Notes: generated from the sequence alone by a model not told the origin. 50,477 nt of DNA from an uncultured Gammaproteobacteria bacterium (GCA_947258795.1 CAMYJU010000022.1:1-50477), one strand, 5' to 3'. Counted from the stretch's first letter, positions 18,545 through 27,652 are shown. Translations and numbers: made by a program.

Positions 18545-19344
18545 GCCGTATAGTAAACTGTTTCAAAAAGCTGGAACTGAGAGGTCGCAAGGCCTTGGTA
18601 CCTTATATCACTGCAGGTGATCCGACACCGGCGGTAACCTTGCCGCTCATGCACGAGATGGTCAAGGCTGGTGCCGATATGATCGAACTGGGTGTGCCTT
18701 TCTCTGACCCGATGGCAGATGGCCCGGTGATACAGGCGGCCAGCGAACGCGCCTTGACCTATCAGGTCAGTCTGCACGACGTGCTGGAAATGGTGCAGCG
18801 CTTCAGGCTGACAGACAAGGCCACGCCGGTCATTCTGATGGGTTACCTGAATCCGATCGAGGTGATGGGTTATGATACCTTTGCCCGTGCCGCTGCGCAG
18901 GCCGGTGTTGATGGTGTATTGACCGTGGACCTGCCACCCGAGGAAGGTAGCGACTTGCTGAATGCGCTGAACGGGCAACTGCTCGACCCGATATTCCTGA
19001 TTGCACCGACCAGTACTGATGAGCGCATCAAGATGATCACCAGCAATGCCTGTGGTTTTGTTTACTACGTAGCGCTGAAGGGTGTTACGGGAGCATCTGA
19101 TCTGAATGTGGACGATGTGGCTGCGCAATTGAAAAAGGTGCGCCGCTTTACCGGTTTGCCGGTGGGTGTCGGTTTCGGTATTAAGGATGCTGAAAGTGCC
19201 GCGCGCATTGCCGATTTTGCCGATGCGGTTGTGGTGGGTAGCGCGGTGGTGCAGCGGGTGGCAGATAACGCCGATTCACCGGATGATATCAAGACCGCGG
19301 TGGCGGACCTGTTGCGCGAAATGCGTCAGGCGATGGATCAGTAA
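18541..19344 (+). CDS. trpA: Tryptophan synthase alpha chain
   Basis: TrpA (267 residues) cleaves indole-3-glycerol phosphate and channels indole to TrpB. The catalytic glutamate and aspartate are in [19 protein letters not shown] (about residues 47-65). The phosphate-binding segment [12 protein letters not shown] (about 210-221) and [10 protein letters not shown] (about 231-240) are typical. It overlaps trpB by four bases. accD follows after 85 bases. No trp leader peptide or attenuator was seen upstream of trpF. Confidence 0.97.
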   Translation: MSRIVNCFKKLELRGRKALVPYITAGDPTPAVTLPLMHEMVKAGADMIELGVPFSDPMADGPVIQAASERALTYQVSLHDVLEMVQRFRLTDKATPVILMGYLNPIEVMGYDTFARAAAQAGVDGVLTVDLPPEEGSDLLNALNGQLLDPIFLIAPTSTDERIKMITSNACGFVYYVALKGVTGASDLNVDDVAAQLKKVRRFTGLPVGVGFGIKDAESAARIADFADAVVVGSAVVQRVADNADSPDDIKTAVADLLREMRQAMDQ

Positions 19345-19429
19345 TGGAGCGCGTCGTTGCTGGCTACGCCGGACACGAACAACTGCTACAATTAGAGTTA
19401 ACTCCGGGAATTATAAGACAGAGAGCACT

Positions 19430-20290
19430 ATGAACTGGTTTACCAAATTAATGCCTTCCCGTATCAGTACAGACAGTAATGCCTCCAAGCGCAACGTGCC
19501 GGAAGGTATCTGGACCAAGTGCGAGGCCTGTAACGCGATACTGTACCGGGCCGAATTGGAGCGTAACCTGGATGTTTGTCCGAAGTGTGATCACCATTTG
19601 CGTATTGGCGCACGTGCGCGGCTGGATTCGTTTCTGGATAAGGATGGACACGAAGAGATCGCGGATGCACTCGAGCCGGTCGATCATCTCAAGTTCCGTG
19701 ACAGTAAGAAATATCGTGATCGGATCGTCCAGGCGCAGAAGTCTACCGGAGAAAAAGATGCGTTGATCGTGCTCAAGGGTGCGCTCAAGGGTCAGCCGAT
19801 TGTGGCCTGTGCATTTGAATTCGGTTTTATGGGTGGATCGATGGCCTCGGTGGTCGGTGAGCGTTTTGTGCGCGCCGCGGAAGTCTGCCTGCGTGAAAAT
19901 ATTCCGCTGGTGTGTTTCTCTGCCAGTGGTGGTGCGCGTATGCAGGAAGCCTTAGTGTCGTTAATGCAAATGGCCAAGACCAGCGCGATACTGGCACGGC
20001 TGGCGGAACAGGGCACACCGTTTGTTTCGGTCATGACCGACCCGACCATGGGCGGGGTATCGGCCAGCCTGGCAACACTGGGTGATATCAATGCGGCCGA
20101 GCCCAATGCCCTGATCGGTTTTGCAGGTCCACGTGTGATTGAGCAAACCGTCAGGGAAACCCTGCCGGAAGGTTTCCAACGCAGTGAGTTCCTGCTTGAA
20201 CATGGCCTGCTGGACATGATTATCGATCGTCGTGAAATGCGTGATCGTCTGGCCAGCGTCCTGTCCATGTTGACCAACCGGACAGCCTGA
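19430..20290 (+). CDS. accD: Acetyl-CoA carboxylase carboxyltransferase subunit beta
   Basis: AccD (286 residues) and AccA transfer carboxyl from biotin to acetyl-CoA, making malonyl-CoA. The N-terminal zinc ribbon is visible as CEACNAILY and CPKCDHHLR (about residues 28-55). The carboxyltransferase core contains [28 protein letters not shown] and [12 protein letters not shown]. The start at ATG 19430 gives [12 protein letters not shown] with GAGAG upstream. The frame is open far upstream over trpA, but without homology. It lies before folC, as in E. coli and many relatives. Confidence 0.97.
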   Translation: MNWFTKLMPSRISTDSNASKRNVPEGIWTKCEACNAILYRAELERNLDVCPKCDHHLRIGARARLDSFLDKDGHEEIADALEPVDHLKFRDSKKYRDRIVQAQKSTGEKDALIVLKGALKGQPIVACAFEFGFMGGSMASVVGERFVRAAEVCLRENIPLVCFSASGGARMQEALVSLMQMAKTSAILARLAEQGTPFVSVMTDPTMGGVSASLATLGDINAAEPNALIGFAGPRVIEQTVRETLPEGFQRSEFLLEHGLLDMIIDRREMRDRLASVLSMLTNRTA

Positions 20291-20315
20291 ACAAGCGTCG
20301 ACCCTTGCAGTCAAT

Positions 20316-21578
20316 ATGACCAGAACCCTGGAGCAGTGGCTGCAATGGCAGAAGCAGCTGCACCCGGCCGAGATCGAGCTGGGCCTGGAACGTCTGCAGC
20401 AGGTCTGGTCGCGTCTTTCCGCCGGACCGTTTGATTGCCCGGTGATCACCGTTGCCGGTAGCAATGGCAAGGGCTCCACGGTGGCGATACTCGAATCCAT
20501 CCTGTCCGCGGCCGGCTATCGTACCGGCGTCTATACCTCTCCACATATCCTGCGTTATAACGAACGCATCCGTATCAACAGGGAAGCGGTATCGGATGAG
20601 CAATTGTGCGCGGCCTTTGAACAGGTCGAACAACAACGCCAGGATAGCGAGCTGACCTATTTCGAGTTTGGCACCCTGGCCGCACTGACCCTGTTTCAGC
20701 AGCAACCACTGGATGTGGTGATACTGGAAGTCGGGCTGGGTGGACGGCTGGATGCCGTGAATATCATCGATGCCGATGTCGCGGTGCTGACCTCGTTGAG
20801 TCTCGAGCATCAGGACTGGCTGGGCGACGACCTGGAACAGATCGGGCGTGAAAAGGCCGGTGTCTTCCGGGCCGGGCGCCCGGCGGTGTGCGCTATCGCC
20901 GAGCCGCCTGACAGTGTGATGCGTAGCGCCAGTGTTCTGGGTACAGATCTGTTGCGCCTGTCCACGGATTTCAACTATCAGTGGCAGGCAGATCAGGATG
21001 TTTGGTACTGGCAGGGCCGGCATAGCCGGCGCGATGGTCTGCCGTTACCGGCCCTGCGTGGTATGGTACAGGTACTGAATGCGGCCCTGGCGCTGACCGT
21101 GCTGGAACAGCTCGAGACGCGCCTGCCGGTCGATCAGCAGGCGGTGCGCAACGGTCTGTTGGCAGTCCGCCTGCCCGGGCGCTTCCAGGTCCTGCCCGGT
21201 GATATCGATATCATTCTGGACGTTGCACATAACCCGGACAGCGTACGGGTGCTGGTGCAGAACCTGGATACACACCGTCATGGTGGTCGTACCCATGCAG
21301 TATTCTCATTGCTGGCCGATAAAGACCTCGACACCATGCTGGGCCTGCTGATACCGGTGGTGGATGACTGGTATGTTGCGCCACTGGATGTGGAGCGTGC
21401 GACCAGCAGCGCCAGGCTCCAGGCCGGGCTGCGACAGGCCGGTGCGGCACAGGTGACGGTATGTGATTCGATCGCCGCTGCCTGCCGGCTGGCGCGGCAA
21501 CAGGCGACGGCAGGAGACCGAATTGTGGTGTTTGGCTCATTTTATACAGTAGCCGATGCATGGGCTGCATGCGTATAA
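20316..21578 (+). CDS. folC: Folylpolyglutamate synthase / dihydrofolate synthase
   Basis: FolC (420 residues) couples glutamate to dihydropteroate and adds further glutamates to folates. It is a Mur-ligase relative: the ATP loop is VAGSNGKGSTVAILESIL (about 47-64), followed by GVYTSPHILRYNERIRIN (about 70-87), LEVGLGGRLDAVNII (about 139-153) and the C-terminal DVAHNPDSVRVLVQNL. Homology to the family runs from the first residues (MTRTLEQWLQWQKQLHP). It starts 25 bases after accD and precedes dedD, matching the E. coli accD-folC-dedD-cvpA-purF order. Confidence 0.96.
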   Translation: MTRTLEQWLQWQKQLHPAEIELGLERLQQVWSRLSAGPFDCPVITVAGSNGKGSTVAILESILSAAGYRTGVYTSPHILRYNERIRINREAVSDEQLCAAFEQVEQQRQDSELTYFEFGTLAALTLFQQQPLDVVILEVGLGGRLDAVNIIDADVAVLTSLSLEHQDWLGDDLEQIGREKAGVFRAGRPAVCAIAEPPDSVMRSASVLGTDLLRLSTDFNYQWQADQDVWYWQGRHSRRDGLPLPALRGMVQVLNAALALTVLEQLETRLPVDQQAVRNGLLAVRLPGRFQVLPGDIDIILDVAHNPDSVRVLVQNLDTHRHGGRTHAVFSLLADKDLDTMLGLLIPVVDDWYVAPLDVERATSSARLQAGLRQAGAAQVTVCDSIAAACRLARQQATAGDRIVVFGSFYTVADAWAACV

Positions 21579-21632
21579 TAGCAGCCTGGCGTTCTGTTCG
21601 AGAGTGGGCGGAACTGAGTGAATCCATAAAGC

Positions 21633-22277
21633 GTGGATAGTCTATTGAAACAACGACTAATAGGCGCCGCCGTACTGCTGGCGCTGGGTGTGATCTTTAT
21701 CCCGATGATACTGGATGGTAGCGGTAACCCGGTGCTGCGTGAAATACCGCCGATACCGCAGACCCTGGATACCGTGGAGCAGAAGGCCCTGGTCGTTCCG
21801 CAAGCGCCACCAAAACAGGAGGACCAGCCGGTACTGGTGCGCAAGCCGGTAGCGGAGCAACAGACCGGGGAGGCTGAGCCGGCCGGGGAGCAGCCAGCGG
21901 CCAGGGACAAAACCAGCACTGCGCAGGCGAAGCCGCCTGCCAGGCCGGCAGAGCCTGAGAGCAAACCGGTAGAGGAAAAACCGGCGACCAAAACCAAACA
22001 AACGACAGCGGCGGTCGCAACCGCGGTCAGTCCGGCAAAAATCAGTGCCTGGACCGTGCAGGTTGGCAGCTTTAATACAAACAAAAAGGCCCTGGCACTG
22101 CGCAGCAAATTGCGTGGCAAGGGCTTTAAGGCCTATGTCGAGAAGATCAAAAGGCAGAAAAAGGTCTACTACCGGGTCCGCGTCGGACCGGTGCTGGATC
22201 GTAAGGATGCCGACAAGCTACTGGCCAAGCTGAAAAAACAGGGCCAAACCGGCGCCTACGTGGTACGTCATCCATGA
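21633..22277 (+). CDS. dedD: SPOR-domain cell-division protein DedD
   Basis: This 214-residue protein has an N-terminal membrane anchor (LIGAAVLLALGVIFIPMIL, residues 10-28), a Pro/Ala/Lys-rich periplasmic linker (about 50-130) and a C-terminal SPOR domain (about 136-212, WTVQVGSFNTNKKALALRSK, YYRVRVGPVLDR). SPOR domains bind denuded glycan at the septum, and DedD aids constriction in E. coli. The start is GTG at 21633. Its position between folC and cvpA confirms the assignment. Confidence 0.92.
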   Translation: MDSLLKQRLIGAAVLLALGVIFIPMILDGSGNPVLREIPPIPQTLDTVEQKALVVPQAPPKQEDQPVLVRKPVAEQQTGEAEPAGEQPAARDKTSTAQAKPPARPAEPESKPVEEKPATKTKQTTAAVATAVSPAKISAWTVQVGSFNTNKKALALRSKLRGKGFKAYVEKIKRQKKVYYRVRVGPVLDRKDADKLLAKLKKQGQTGAYVVRHP

Positions 22278-22349
22278 CAAAAAGTACCATACAAATGGCC
22301 GGGTATTTGCTACTATGATGCATGTTTTCCTTGGCCCTCGGGAGCACCA

Positions 22350-22838
22350 ATGAACTGGTTAGATTTAGTGATACTGGTCTTGATAATACTGTCGTCCGGT
22401 ATCAGCCTGATACGTGGTTTTGTCAAAGAGGCGCTGTCGCTGGCGGCCTGGCTGGTGGCCTTCTGGGTAGCCATGACCTTTGCCTACCGGCTGGATGCAG
22501 TGCTGGTCGACAAGATTCATTCCCCTTCAGTGCGGTTTATCGCCTCGTTTTCGGCGCTGTTCCTGCTGACCCTGATTGCCGGTGCGTTGGTCAATTACCT
22601 GGCCACCACACTGGTTAAAAAGACCGGTCTGAGTGGCACAGACCGCATGTTGGGGGTTATATTCGGGGTAGCACGCGGCATCGCAATCGTTGCGGTGATC
22701 GTACTCGGTGCCGGGCTGACCAGTCTGCCTCAGGAGGGCAGCTGGAAGGGCTCGATGCTGATACCCCATTTTCAGGAACTGGCTGTCTGGTTGCGCAGTT
22801 ATCTACCACCCGATATCGCCAGTAATATCAAGTTCTAG
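22350..22838 (+). CDS. cvpA: CvpA family membrane protein
   Basis: CvpA (162 residues) is an inner-membrane protein first described as needed for colicin V production; its molecular role is unclear. Four hydrophobic helices are evident, and the family motif SSGISLIRGFVKEALSLAAW lies at residues 17-36. The conserved loop KTGLSGTDRMLGVIFGVARG (about 91-110) precedes the third to fourth helices. It lies immediately before purF, 18 bases away, as in many gammaproteobacteria. Confidence 0.95.
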   Translation: MNWLDLVILVLIILSSGISLIRGFVKEALSLAAWLVAFWVAMTFAYRLDAVLVDKIHSPSVRFIASFSALFLLTLIAGALVNYLATTLVKKTGLSGTDRMLGVIFGVARGIAIVAVIVLGAGLTSLPQEGSWKGSMLIPHFQELAVWLRSYLPPDIASNIKF

Positions 22839-22856
22839 ATTGAGGTAGGTTGTTTC

Positions 22857-24386
22857 ATGTGCGGCATAGTCGGTATCGTCGGCAAACAGGCTGTCAACCA
22901 GTCCATCTATGAGGCTCTGACTGTCCTGCAGCATCGCGGGCAGGACGCAGCGGGAATTATGACCTGTACCAAGAGCGGTCGCCTGCACCTGCGCAAGGGC
23001 AATGGCCTGGTCCGGGATGTGTTCCGTACCCGGCACATGATCGAGCTCAAGGGCAAGATGGGCATTGGTCACGTGCGTTATCCGACTGCCGGGTGTTCGA
23101 GTTCGGCCGAGGCGCAGCCGTTTTATGTCAACTCGCCTTACGGTATTTCACTTGCGCATAATGGCAATCTGACCAACTTCGCACAACTCAAGCGAGACCT
23201 GTTCCGCGAAGACCTGCGCCATATCAATACTTATTCCGACTCGGAAGTGCTGTTGAACGTGCTTGCGCATGAACTGCATAACCAGGGTAAGCTGCGGATC
23301 GACCACGAGGATGTGTTCAGGGCGGTCAGTGGTGTGCACAAACGTTGCCGTGGCGCCTATGCGGCTATCGCGATGATTACCGGCTACGGCATACTGGGTT
23401 TTCGTGACCCATATGGTATCCGTCCGATGGTGATCGGCAAGCGCGAGACTGAAAAAGGCACCGAGTACATGGTCGCGTCAGAAAGCGTGGCGCTGGATGT
23501 GCTCGGCTTTGAGATGATGCGTGACGTCCTGCCGGGTGAGGCGGTGTTTATCGATCGCGACGGTAACTTCTACAGTCGCCAGTGTGCGGATAAGACGGTA
23601 CGGGCCACCTGTCTGTTCGAGTTTGTCTACCTGGCCAGGCCGGATTCGATCATCGATGATGTTTCGGTATACAAGGCGCGTTTACGCATGGGTGATCACC
23701 TTGCTAACAAGATCAAGAAGACCTACCCGGATCATGATATCGATGTAGTGATACCGATACCGGACACCAGCCGTACCTCCGCGTTACAGACAGCCAACGA
23801 ACTGGGCGTCAAGTATCGTGAAGGCTTTATCAAGAACCGCTACATCGGACGTACGTTTATCATGCCGGGTCAGAAGCAGCGCAAGAAATCAGTACGTCAG
23901 AAGCTGAACGCGATCGATCTGGAGTTCAATGGCAAGAACGTATTGCTGGTGGATGACTCGATCGTACGCGGCACCACCTCCATGCAGATTATCCAGATGG
24001 CGCGTGATGCCGGCGCCAACAAGGTGTATTTTGCCTCAGCCGCACCGGCAGTGCGTTATCCGAATGTGTATGGCATTGATATGCCCAGTGCGACTGAACT
24101 GGTTGCGCATGATCGCAGTACGGAAGAAGTCGCCAAGGCCATTGGCGCCGACTGGCTGATTTACCAGGACCTGGAAGACCTGAAAGAAAGTGTCGGTCAC
24201 GGCAATGCCGAGCTAACCGAATTCGATACCTCCGTGTTTGATGGTAACTACCTGACCGGCGATATCGACAAAACCTACCTGGACTACATCGAGTCCTTAC
24301 GCAATGACGAGGCCAAACAGGGTAAAAAGGATGGCGGCAATTCCAAGGACAGTCGCGCATCACTGATCGATATGCATAACGGTTGA
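22857..24386 (+). CDS. purF: Amidophosphoribosyltransferase
   Basis: PurF (509 residues) makes phosphoribosylamine, the first committed step of purine synthesis. The N-terminal glutamine amidotransferase nucleophile is Cys2 ([11 protein letters not shown]), with [11 protein letters not shown] at about 24-34. The phosphoribosyltransferase domain has [12 protein letters not shown] and the PRPP loop [14 protein letters not shown] (about 362-375). No N-terminal propeptide precedes the cysteine, as in E. coli. No PurR-like operator was recognised upstream. Confidence 0.98.
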   Translation: MCGIVGIVGKQAVNQSIYEALTVLQHRGQDAAGIMTCTKSGRLHLRKGNGLVRDVFRTRHMIELKGKMGIGHVRYPTAGCSSSAEAQPFYVNSPYGISLAHNGNLTNFAQLKRDLFREDLRHINTYSDSEVLLNVLAHELHNQGKLRIDHEDVFRAVSGVHKRCRGAYAAIAMITGYGILGFRDPYGIRPMVIGKRETEKGTEYMVASESVALDVLGFEMMRDVLPGEAVFIDRDGNFYSRQCADKTVRATCLFEFVYLARPDSIIDDVSVYKARLRMGDHLANKIKKTYPDHDIDVVIPIPDTSRTSALQTANELGVKYREGFIKNRYIGRTFIMPGQKQRKKSVRQKLNAIDLEFNGKNVLLVDDSIVRGTTSMQIIQMARDAGANKVYFASAAPAVRYPNVYGIDMPSATELVAHDRSTEEVAKAIGADWLIYQDLEDLKESVGHGNAELTEFDTSVFDGNYLTGDIDKTYLDYIESLRNDEAKQGKKDGGNSKDSRASLIDMHNG

Positions 24387-24511
24387 GTTTTTCTGATATG
24401 ACTGGTTCTGCCATGAAAGGCAGCGCTGGCTATCAAGTCTGTAATGCAACATGCCTGCAATAGTATTTCGTCTGAATATGGAAATCAGACACGATAACAA
24501 GGAGCGTAGTC

Positions 24512-25105
24512 ATGAGCACCAATATACTCGATCATCTTCCGCAGTTACGGCCGCATTCGAATATCCAGCTGGTCAATACTGTTCCTGCTATGTTTAAGTC
24601 GAAAATCCAACAAAAAGGAAAGCATGCGCTAGAGCTGGTGGAACCCACAAGAATTGCTAACGCGCACTGGGCATCGACGCCATACAAGGGCGCTCAGTCT
24701 CTGATGCAGTTAGATAACAGACAGGCCATTCGAAAAGTCATGACGCTACAACCTGGTTTCGGTGGGAATCTGACATACCAACTAAACACATCGTTACTTG
24801 GGGGTGAAAGTTACCCGGTATTGACGGCAATACTGGGTACCGCGGCAGGAATGGTGTCTGCAGGTGGTGGCTTGCTCTTTGCGGCATTCACAACAAGCAT
24901 CACTGCTGCACACAAACAGCAACGTGTACTGGCACGTGGTGGTGATGAAATCTGGCAAGTAGAGGAAATAGGTAAAGTTAAGGATGGTTCCGGCTATCAG
25001 GCCATGCACGTCAATTCCTACTTTCTGGTAGACCCTTATCGAAGACAGGTCCTGGAGAAAGGCTGGATAGTTCATGAGGATAGAACCGAGATTCTTCTAA
25101 ATTAA
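24512..25105 (+). CDS. Hypothetical protein with central hydrophobic segment
   Basis: I do not recognise this 197-residue protein. A strong AAGGAG lies 6 bases before the ATG. The N-terminus is hydrophilic with no signal peptide. One hydrophobic, glycine/alanine-rich segment (about residues 97-130, AILGTAAGMVSAGGGLLFAA) could be membrane-inserted. The C-terminal part (DEIWQVEEIGKVKDGSGYQA, then VEKGW-like basic/acidic alternation) is compact and polar. Codon use is more AT-rich than purF. It is the first gene of an accessory patch with the next small gene, which suggests recent acquisition. Confidence 0.75.
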   Translation: MSTNILDHLPQLRPHSNIQLVNTVPAMFKSKIQQKGKHALELVEPTRIANAHWASTPYKGAQSLMQLDNRQAIRKVMTLQPGFGGNLTYQLNTSLLGGESYPVLTAILGTAAGMVSAGGGLLFAAFTTSITAAHKQQRVLARGGDEIWQVEEIGKVKDGSGYQAMHVNSYFLVDPYRRQVLEKGWIVHEDRTEILLN

Positions 25106-25159
25106 TCAAGACGCGGAATTAAACCAATAGTATTTACTTTTTAAAGATGGAGTGAGGTC

Positions 25160-25522
25160 ATGGATCAGATGTATCAGTTAATCAGATTGCTGTTTATTTG
25201 TAGTCTATGCGCCGGGTCATCTGCATGTACGGACCAGACTGCAGTTGTGATTAACAAAGAAGCGGAAGCAAGTTATTCCAGGTTGTGTAAAATATACGAG
25301 GATTTAAATAGTAATAATCTTGATAGTGATGCTATTGTAGTGAGCTTGGTAACAAGGATACATTCAGAAGTGCCCGAGTTGTCTTATGTGACCAAGCATA
25401 TCTTTAATGCGTCTCCAGAAAAAGTCTATGGTTTATACAGAGACTCTGCCCTTGAAGCGATAGGTAGACCATGGGAATGCCTTGCGATAAAGGAGCACTA
25501 CCAGAAATCATGGAAAGAATAG
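25160..25522 (+). CDS. Small exported hypothetical protein
   Basis: This 120-residue protein has an N-terminal signal sequence (LIRLLFICSLCAGSSA, about residues 6-21) followed by CTDQ. Cys22 may therefore be lipidated, although the lipobox is weak. The mature part is helical and polar (YSRLCKIYEDLNSNNLDSDA, about 34-53) with no family I recognise. GGAGTGAGG upstream is a good ribosome-binding site. It is 54 bases after the 197-residue gene, probably in the same transcript. The next start codon overlaps its end. Confidence 0.7.
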   Translation: MDQMYQLIRLLFICSLCAGSSACTDQTAVVINKEAEASYSRLCKIYEDLNSNNLDSDAIVVSLVTRIHSEVPELSYVTKHIFNASPEKVYGLYRDSALEAIGRPWECLAIKEHYQKSWKE

Positions 25523-25599
25523 CCGGGATACTACTGATATTTTTCGTTAGCGGATTTGCTTGTTCGGTTTATGCTTCACCCGGACAGCGTAATTTGTAG
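25510..25599 (+). pseudogene. Truncated exported-protein gene, cut by a REP sequence
   Basis: An ATG inside the last codons of the preceding gene opens a 29-codon frame that is a convincing signal peptide: MERIAGILLIFFVSGFACSV, then YASPGQRNL. It stops at a TAG that is part of the REP palindrome beginning at 25595. A signal peptide with only seven mature residues suggests that the rest of the gene was removed when the REP/RAYT segment arrived. In-frame protein-like sequence ending TATIDTTVRID lies beyond the RAYT (about 26270-26334) and might be its tail; this is speculative. Confidence 0.5.
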
Positions 25600-25629
25600 G
25601 GTGCAATAACCGAAGGGCATTGCACCATA
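25595..25629. repeat. REP-like palindrome left of the RAYT gene
   Basis: TGTAGGGTGCAATAA and GGGCATTGCACCATA form an imperfect inverted repeat around CCGAA. It shares its left arm with the perfect palindrome at 6114-6150. It lies 26 bases before the transposase start codon, the usual arrangement for REP-associated transposases. Confidence 0.85.
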
Positions 25630-25654
25630 TTACATAGGTTAATAAACATAATTC

Positions 25655-26185
25655 ATGCCTGAGTATCGACGCATATGGCAGCCAGGCGGTGTCTATTTCT
25701 TTACGGTTAACCTGTTACAGCGCCATGGTAATGATCTGCTTGTCCGTCGTATGGATTTACTGAGACGTGTTGTCAAGTCTGTCAAGAATCGTCATCCATT
25801 CAGAATACACGGATGGGTGGTGTTGCCTGATCATCTCCATTGCATCATTGAGTTGCCAGCTAATGACATGGATTTTTCAATGAGGTGGCGACTGATCAAA
25901 ATGGGTTTATCAAAGTCCTTGCCTGTAGTTGAGAAACGGTCGGTTGTAAGGATCAGGCGGGGTGAACGTGGTGTCTGGCAACGACGCTATTGGGAGCATC
26001 TGATACGTGATGAGAAGGACTATCAGGCGCATATGGACTATATCCATATTAATCCTGTGAAGCATGGATTGGTTAACCGGGTATGCGAGTGGCCATATTC
26101 AACTTTTCATCGATTGGTTGAGCGGGGTATATACCCACGGGATTGGGCGGGTGGAGAAGAGAGCAGTCTCGAATATAACGATTGA
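25655..26185 (+). CDS. REP-associated tyrosine transposase (RAYT)
   Basis: This 176-residue protein is a Y1-type HUH nuclease of the RAYT (IS200-like, TnpA-REP) family. The histidine pair is in [15 protein letters not shown] (about residues 49-63), and the catalytic tyrosine lies in [17 protein letters not shown] (about 129-145). The N-terminal [20 protein letters not shown] is also typical. All catalytic residues are present and the frame is open, so it may be active. Flanking REP-like palindromes are its likely substrates. RAYTs are single-copy host genes rather than self-copying elements. Confidence 0.93.
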   Translation: MPEYRRIWQPGGVYFFTVNLLQRHGNDLLVRRMDLLRRVVKSVKNRHPFRIHGWVVLPDHLHCIIELPANDMDFSMRWRLIKMGLSKSLPVVEKRSVVRIRRGERGVWQRRYWEHLIRDEKDYQAHMDYIHINPVKHGLVNRVCEWPYSTFHRLVERGIYPRDWAGGEESSLEYND

Positions 26186-26188
26186 TAG

Positions 26189-26270
26189 TGGTGCAATGCC
26201 CTTTGCTTATCACAGGATCCTCGTGGGCATTTAGATATGGCGTAATGCGTTCCGCTTATTACGCCCTACA
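26189..26270. repeat. REP-like sequences right of the RAYT gene
   Basis: GGTGCAATGCCCTTTGCTTA (from 26190) is the near reverse complement of the left-hand REP, starting only 4 bases after the RAYT stop. A second palindrome, GGCGTAATGCG-TTCCGCT-TATTACGCC (26239-26265) ending CCTACA, is a diverged variant with GTAAT in place of GCAAT. The gene is thus bracketed by inverted REPs, and two REP subtypes are present. Confidence 0.82.
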
Positions 26271-26344
26271 TTTCAACTTTCCTTCTGGATAACCCTGAGA
26301 CAGCAACAATTGACACCACTGTCCGGATAGACTAGGATTATTTA

Positions 26345-26400
26345 ACGCGCCGATTTGATCAACAGCTTGCGGGCGCATGATAAATACTGCTAAAGCGAGG
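26345..26400 (+). ncRNA. SAM-II riboswitch upstream of metZ
   Basis: The segment matches the SAM-II (SAM-alpha) aptamer in order and spacing: CGCGCCGATTTG (26346-26357), GCTTGCGGGCGC (26365-26376), TGATAAAT (26378-26385) and GCTAAAG (26389-26395). Stem P1 pairs GCGC (26347-26350) with GCGC (26373-26376), and the GCTAAAGC strand forms the pseudoknot. SAM-II binds S-adenosylmethionine and turns off methionine genes. It lies directly before metZ, a methionine synthesis gene, with a terminator in between. SAM-II is best known from alphaproteobacteria. Confidence 0.92.
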
Positions 26401-26406
26401 CCGATG

Positions 26407-26432
26407 ACCTGCTTTAGCTAGCAGGTTTTTTT
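26407..26432 (+). terminator. Riboswitch-controlled terminator before metZ
   Basis: ACCTGCT (26407-26413), a 6-base loop, AGCAGGT (26420-26426) and seven T residues form a strong terminator 24 bases before the metZ frame. GCTTTAGC (26411-26418), inside the terminator, is the exact complement of GCTAAAGC (26389-26396) in the aptamer. When SAM is low these can pair as an antiterminator. When SAM binds, the aptamer occupies its strand and the terminator can form. Confidence 0.88.
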
Positions 26433-26467
26433 ATGCCTGTTATATCCGGATCGTAATGGAGCACAGT

Positions 26468-27652
26468 ATGTCTGAACACGATATAACCGACTGGCAACTG
26501 GCCACACTTGCGGTCAGGGCCGGGCAGGAGCGCACGGCGGAGGGCGAACATGCCGAGCCGATCTTTCCGACCTCCAGCTATGTTTTTGGCAGCGCCGCCG
26601 AGGCGGCCGCACGCTTTTCGGGTGAACAACCCGGGAATATCTATTCACGCTTTACCAATCCAACGGTGCGGACCTTCGAGCAACGCCTGGCCGCGATGGA
26701 AGGTGGAGAGCGTTGCGTGGCGACTTCATCCGGGATGGCGGCGATCCTGTCGACCTGCCTGGGCCTGCTGAACCAGGGTGATCACATCGTCTCGTCGCAA
26801 AGTATCTTTGGCAGTACGGTGGTGCTGTTCGATCAGCATCTGAGCCGCTTCGGTATCGAGACTACATTTGTTGCACAGGACGATGTGCAGGCCTGGGCAG
26901 ATGCGATACGTCCAGAGACGCGCTTGTTGTTTCTGGAGACGCCGTCCAACCCGCTAACCGAGATCGCAGACATACGCAAACTGGCCGAACTGGCACATCA
27001 AAACGATTGCCTGCTGGTGGTGGACAACTGCTTTTGTACACCGATCCTGCAAAGACCGTTGGAACTCGGTGCCGATATCGTGATTCACTCGGCTACCAAA
27101 TACCTGGACGGCCAGGGTCGCTGCGTTGGTGGTGCGGTAGTGGGTTCTGAACAACTGGTCGGTGAAGGGGTGTACGGTTTTCTGCGTACCGCAGGTCCTA
27201 CCATGAGTGCATTCAATGCCTGGGTATTCCTGAAGGGGCTGGAGACCCTGAAGGTGCGCATTGCGGCGCATTGCCAGTCGGCATTGACGCTGGCGCAATG
27301 GCTGGAACAGCAGGTGCAGGTTGAGCGGGTCTATTACCCGGGCCTGCCCTCGCACCCGCAGCATGAGTTGGCAATCCGGCAGATGAGTGCGGCCGGTGGA
27401 ATCGTTTCATTTGTGCTGAAGGGCGGCAAGGATGCGGCCTGGCGACTGATCGACAGTACTCGGCTGTTGTCGATTACCGCAAACCTGGGCGATACCAAAA
27501 CCACAATCACCCATCCGGCGACCACCACCCATGGCCGGATGACGCCGGAGGCCCGTCAGGCGGCCGGCATAGACGACGGGCTGATCCGTATCTCCGTCGG
27601 TCTGGAGGATATTGACGATATTATTCGTGATCTGTCTACAGGTCTGGGATAA
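26468..27652 (+). CDS. metZ: O-succinylhomoserine sulfhydrylase
   Basis: MetZ (394 residues from this start) makes homocysteine directly from O-succinylhomoserine and sulfide with pyridoxal phosphate. The PLP lysine is in IVIHSATKYLDGQGRCVGGAV (motif SATKYLDGQGR, about residues 202-212), with YSRFTNPTV and the GGMAAI-like loop SSGMAAILSTCLGL. The ATG at 26468 is preferred because GGAG lies 7 bases before it; the in-frame ATG at 26456 has no ribosome-binding site and adds four residues. Transcription is controlled by the SAM-II switch. A hairpin with a T-run at 27810-27836 may end it. Confidence 0.93.
   Translation: MSEHDITDWQLATLAVRAGQERTAEGEHAEPIFPTSSYVFGSAAEAAARFSGEQPGNIYSRFTNPTVRTFEQRLAAMEGGERCVATSSGMAAILSTCLGLLNQGDHIVSSQSIFGSTVVLFDQHLSRFGIETTFVAQDDVQAWADAIRPETRLLFLETPSNPLTEIADIRKLAELAHQNDCLLVVDNCFCTPILQRPLELGADIVIHSATKYLDGQGRCVGGAVVGSEQLVGEGVYGFLRTAGPTMSAFNAWVFLKGLETLKVRIAAHCQSALTLAQWLEQQVQVERVYYPGLPSHPQHELAIRQMSAAGGIVSFVLKGGKDAAWRLIDSTRLLSITANLGDTKTTITHPATTTHGRMTPEARQAAGIDDGLIRISVGLEDIDDIIRDLSTGLG

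Noticed and set aside
18427-19128. Minus-strand frame across the trpB-trpA junction
   Set aside because: It covers two certain genes on the opposite strand and shows no conserved domain.
20220-21023. 267-codon minus-strand frame opposite folC
   Set aside because: Shadow of folC; composition rich in Gln/His/Arg is typical of antisense frames here.
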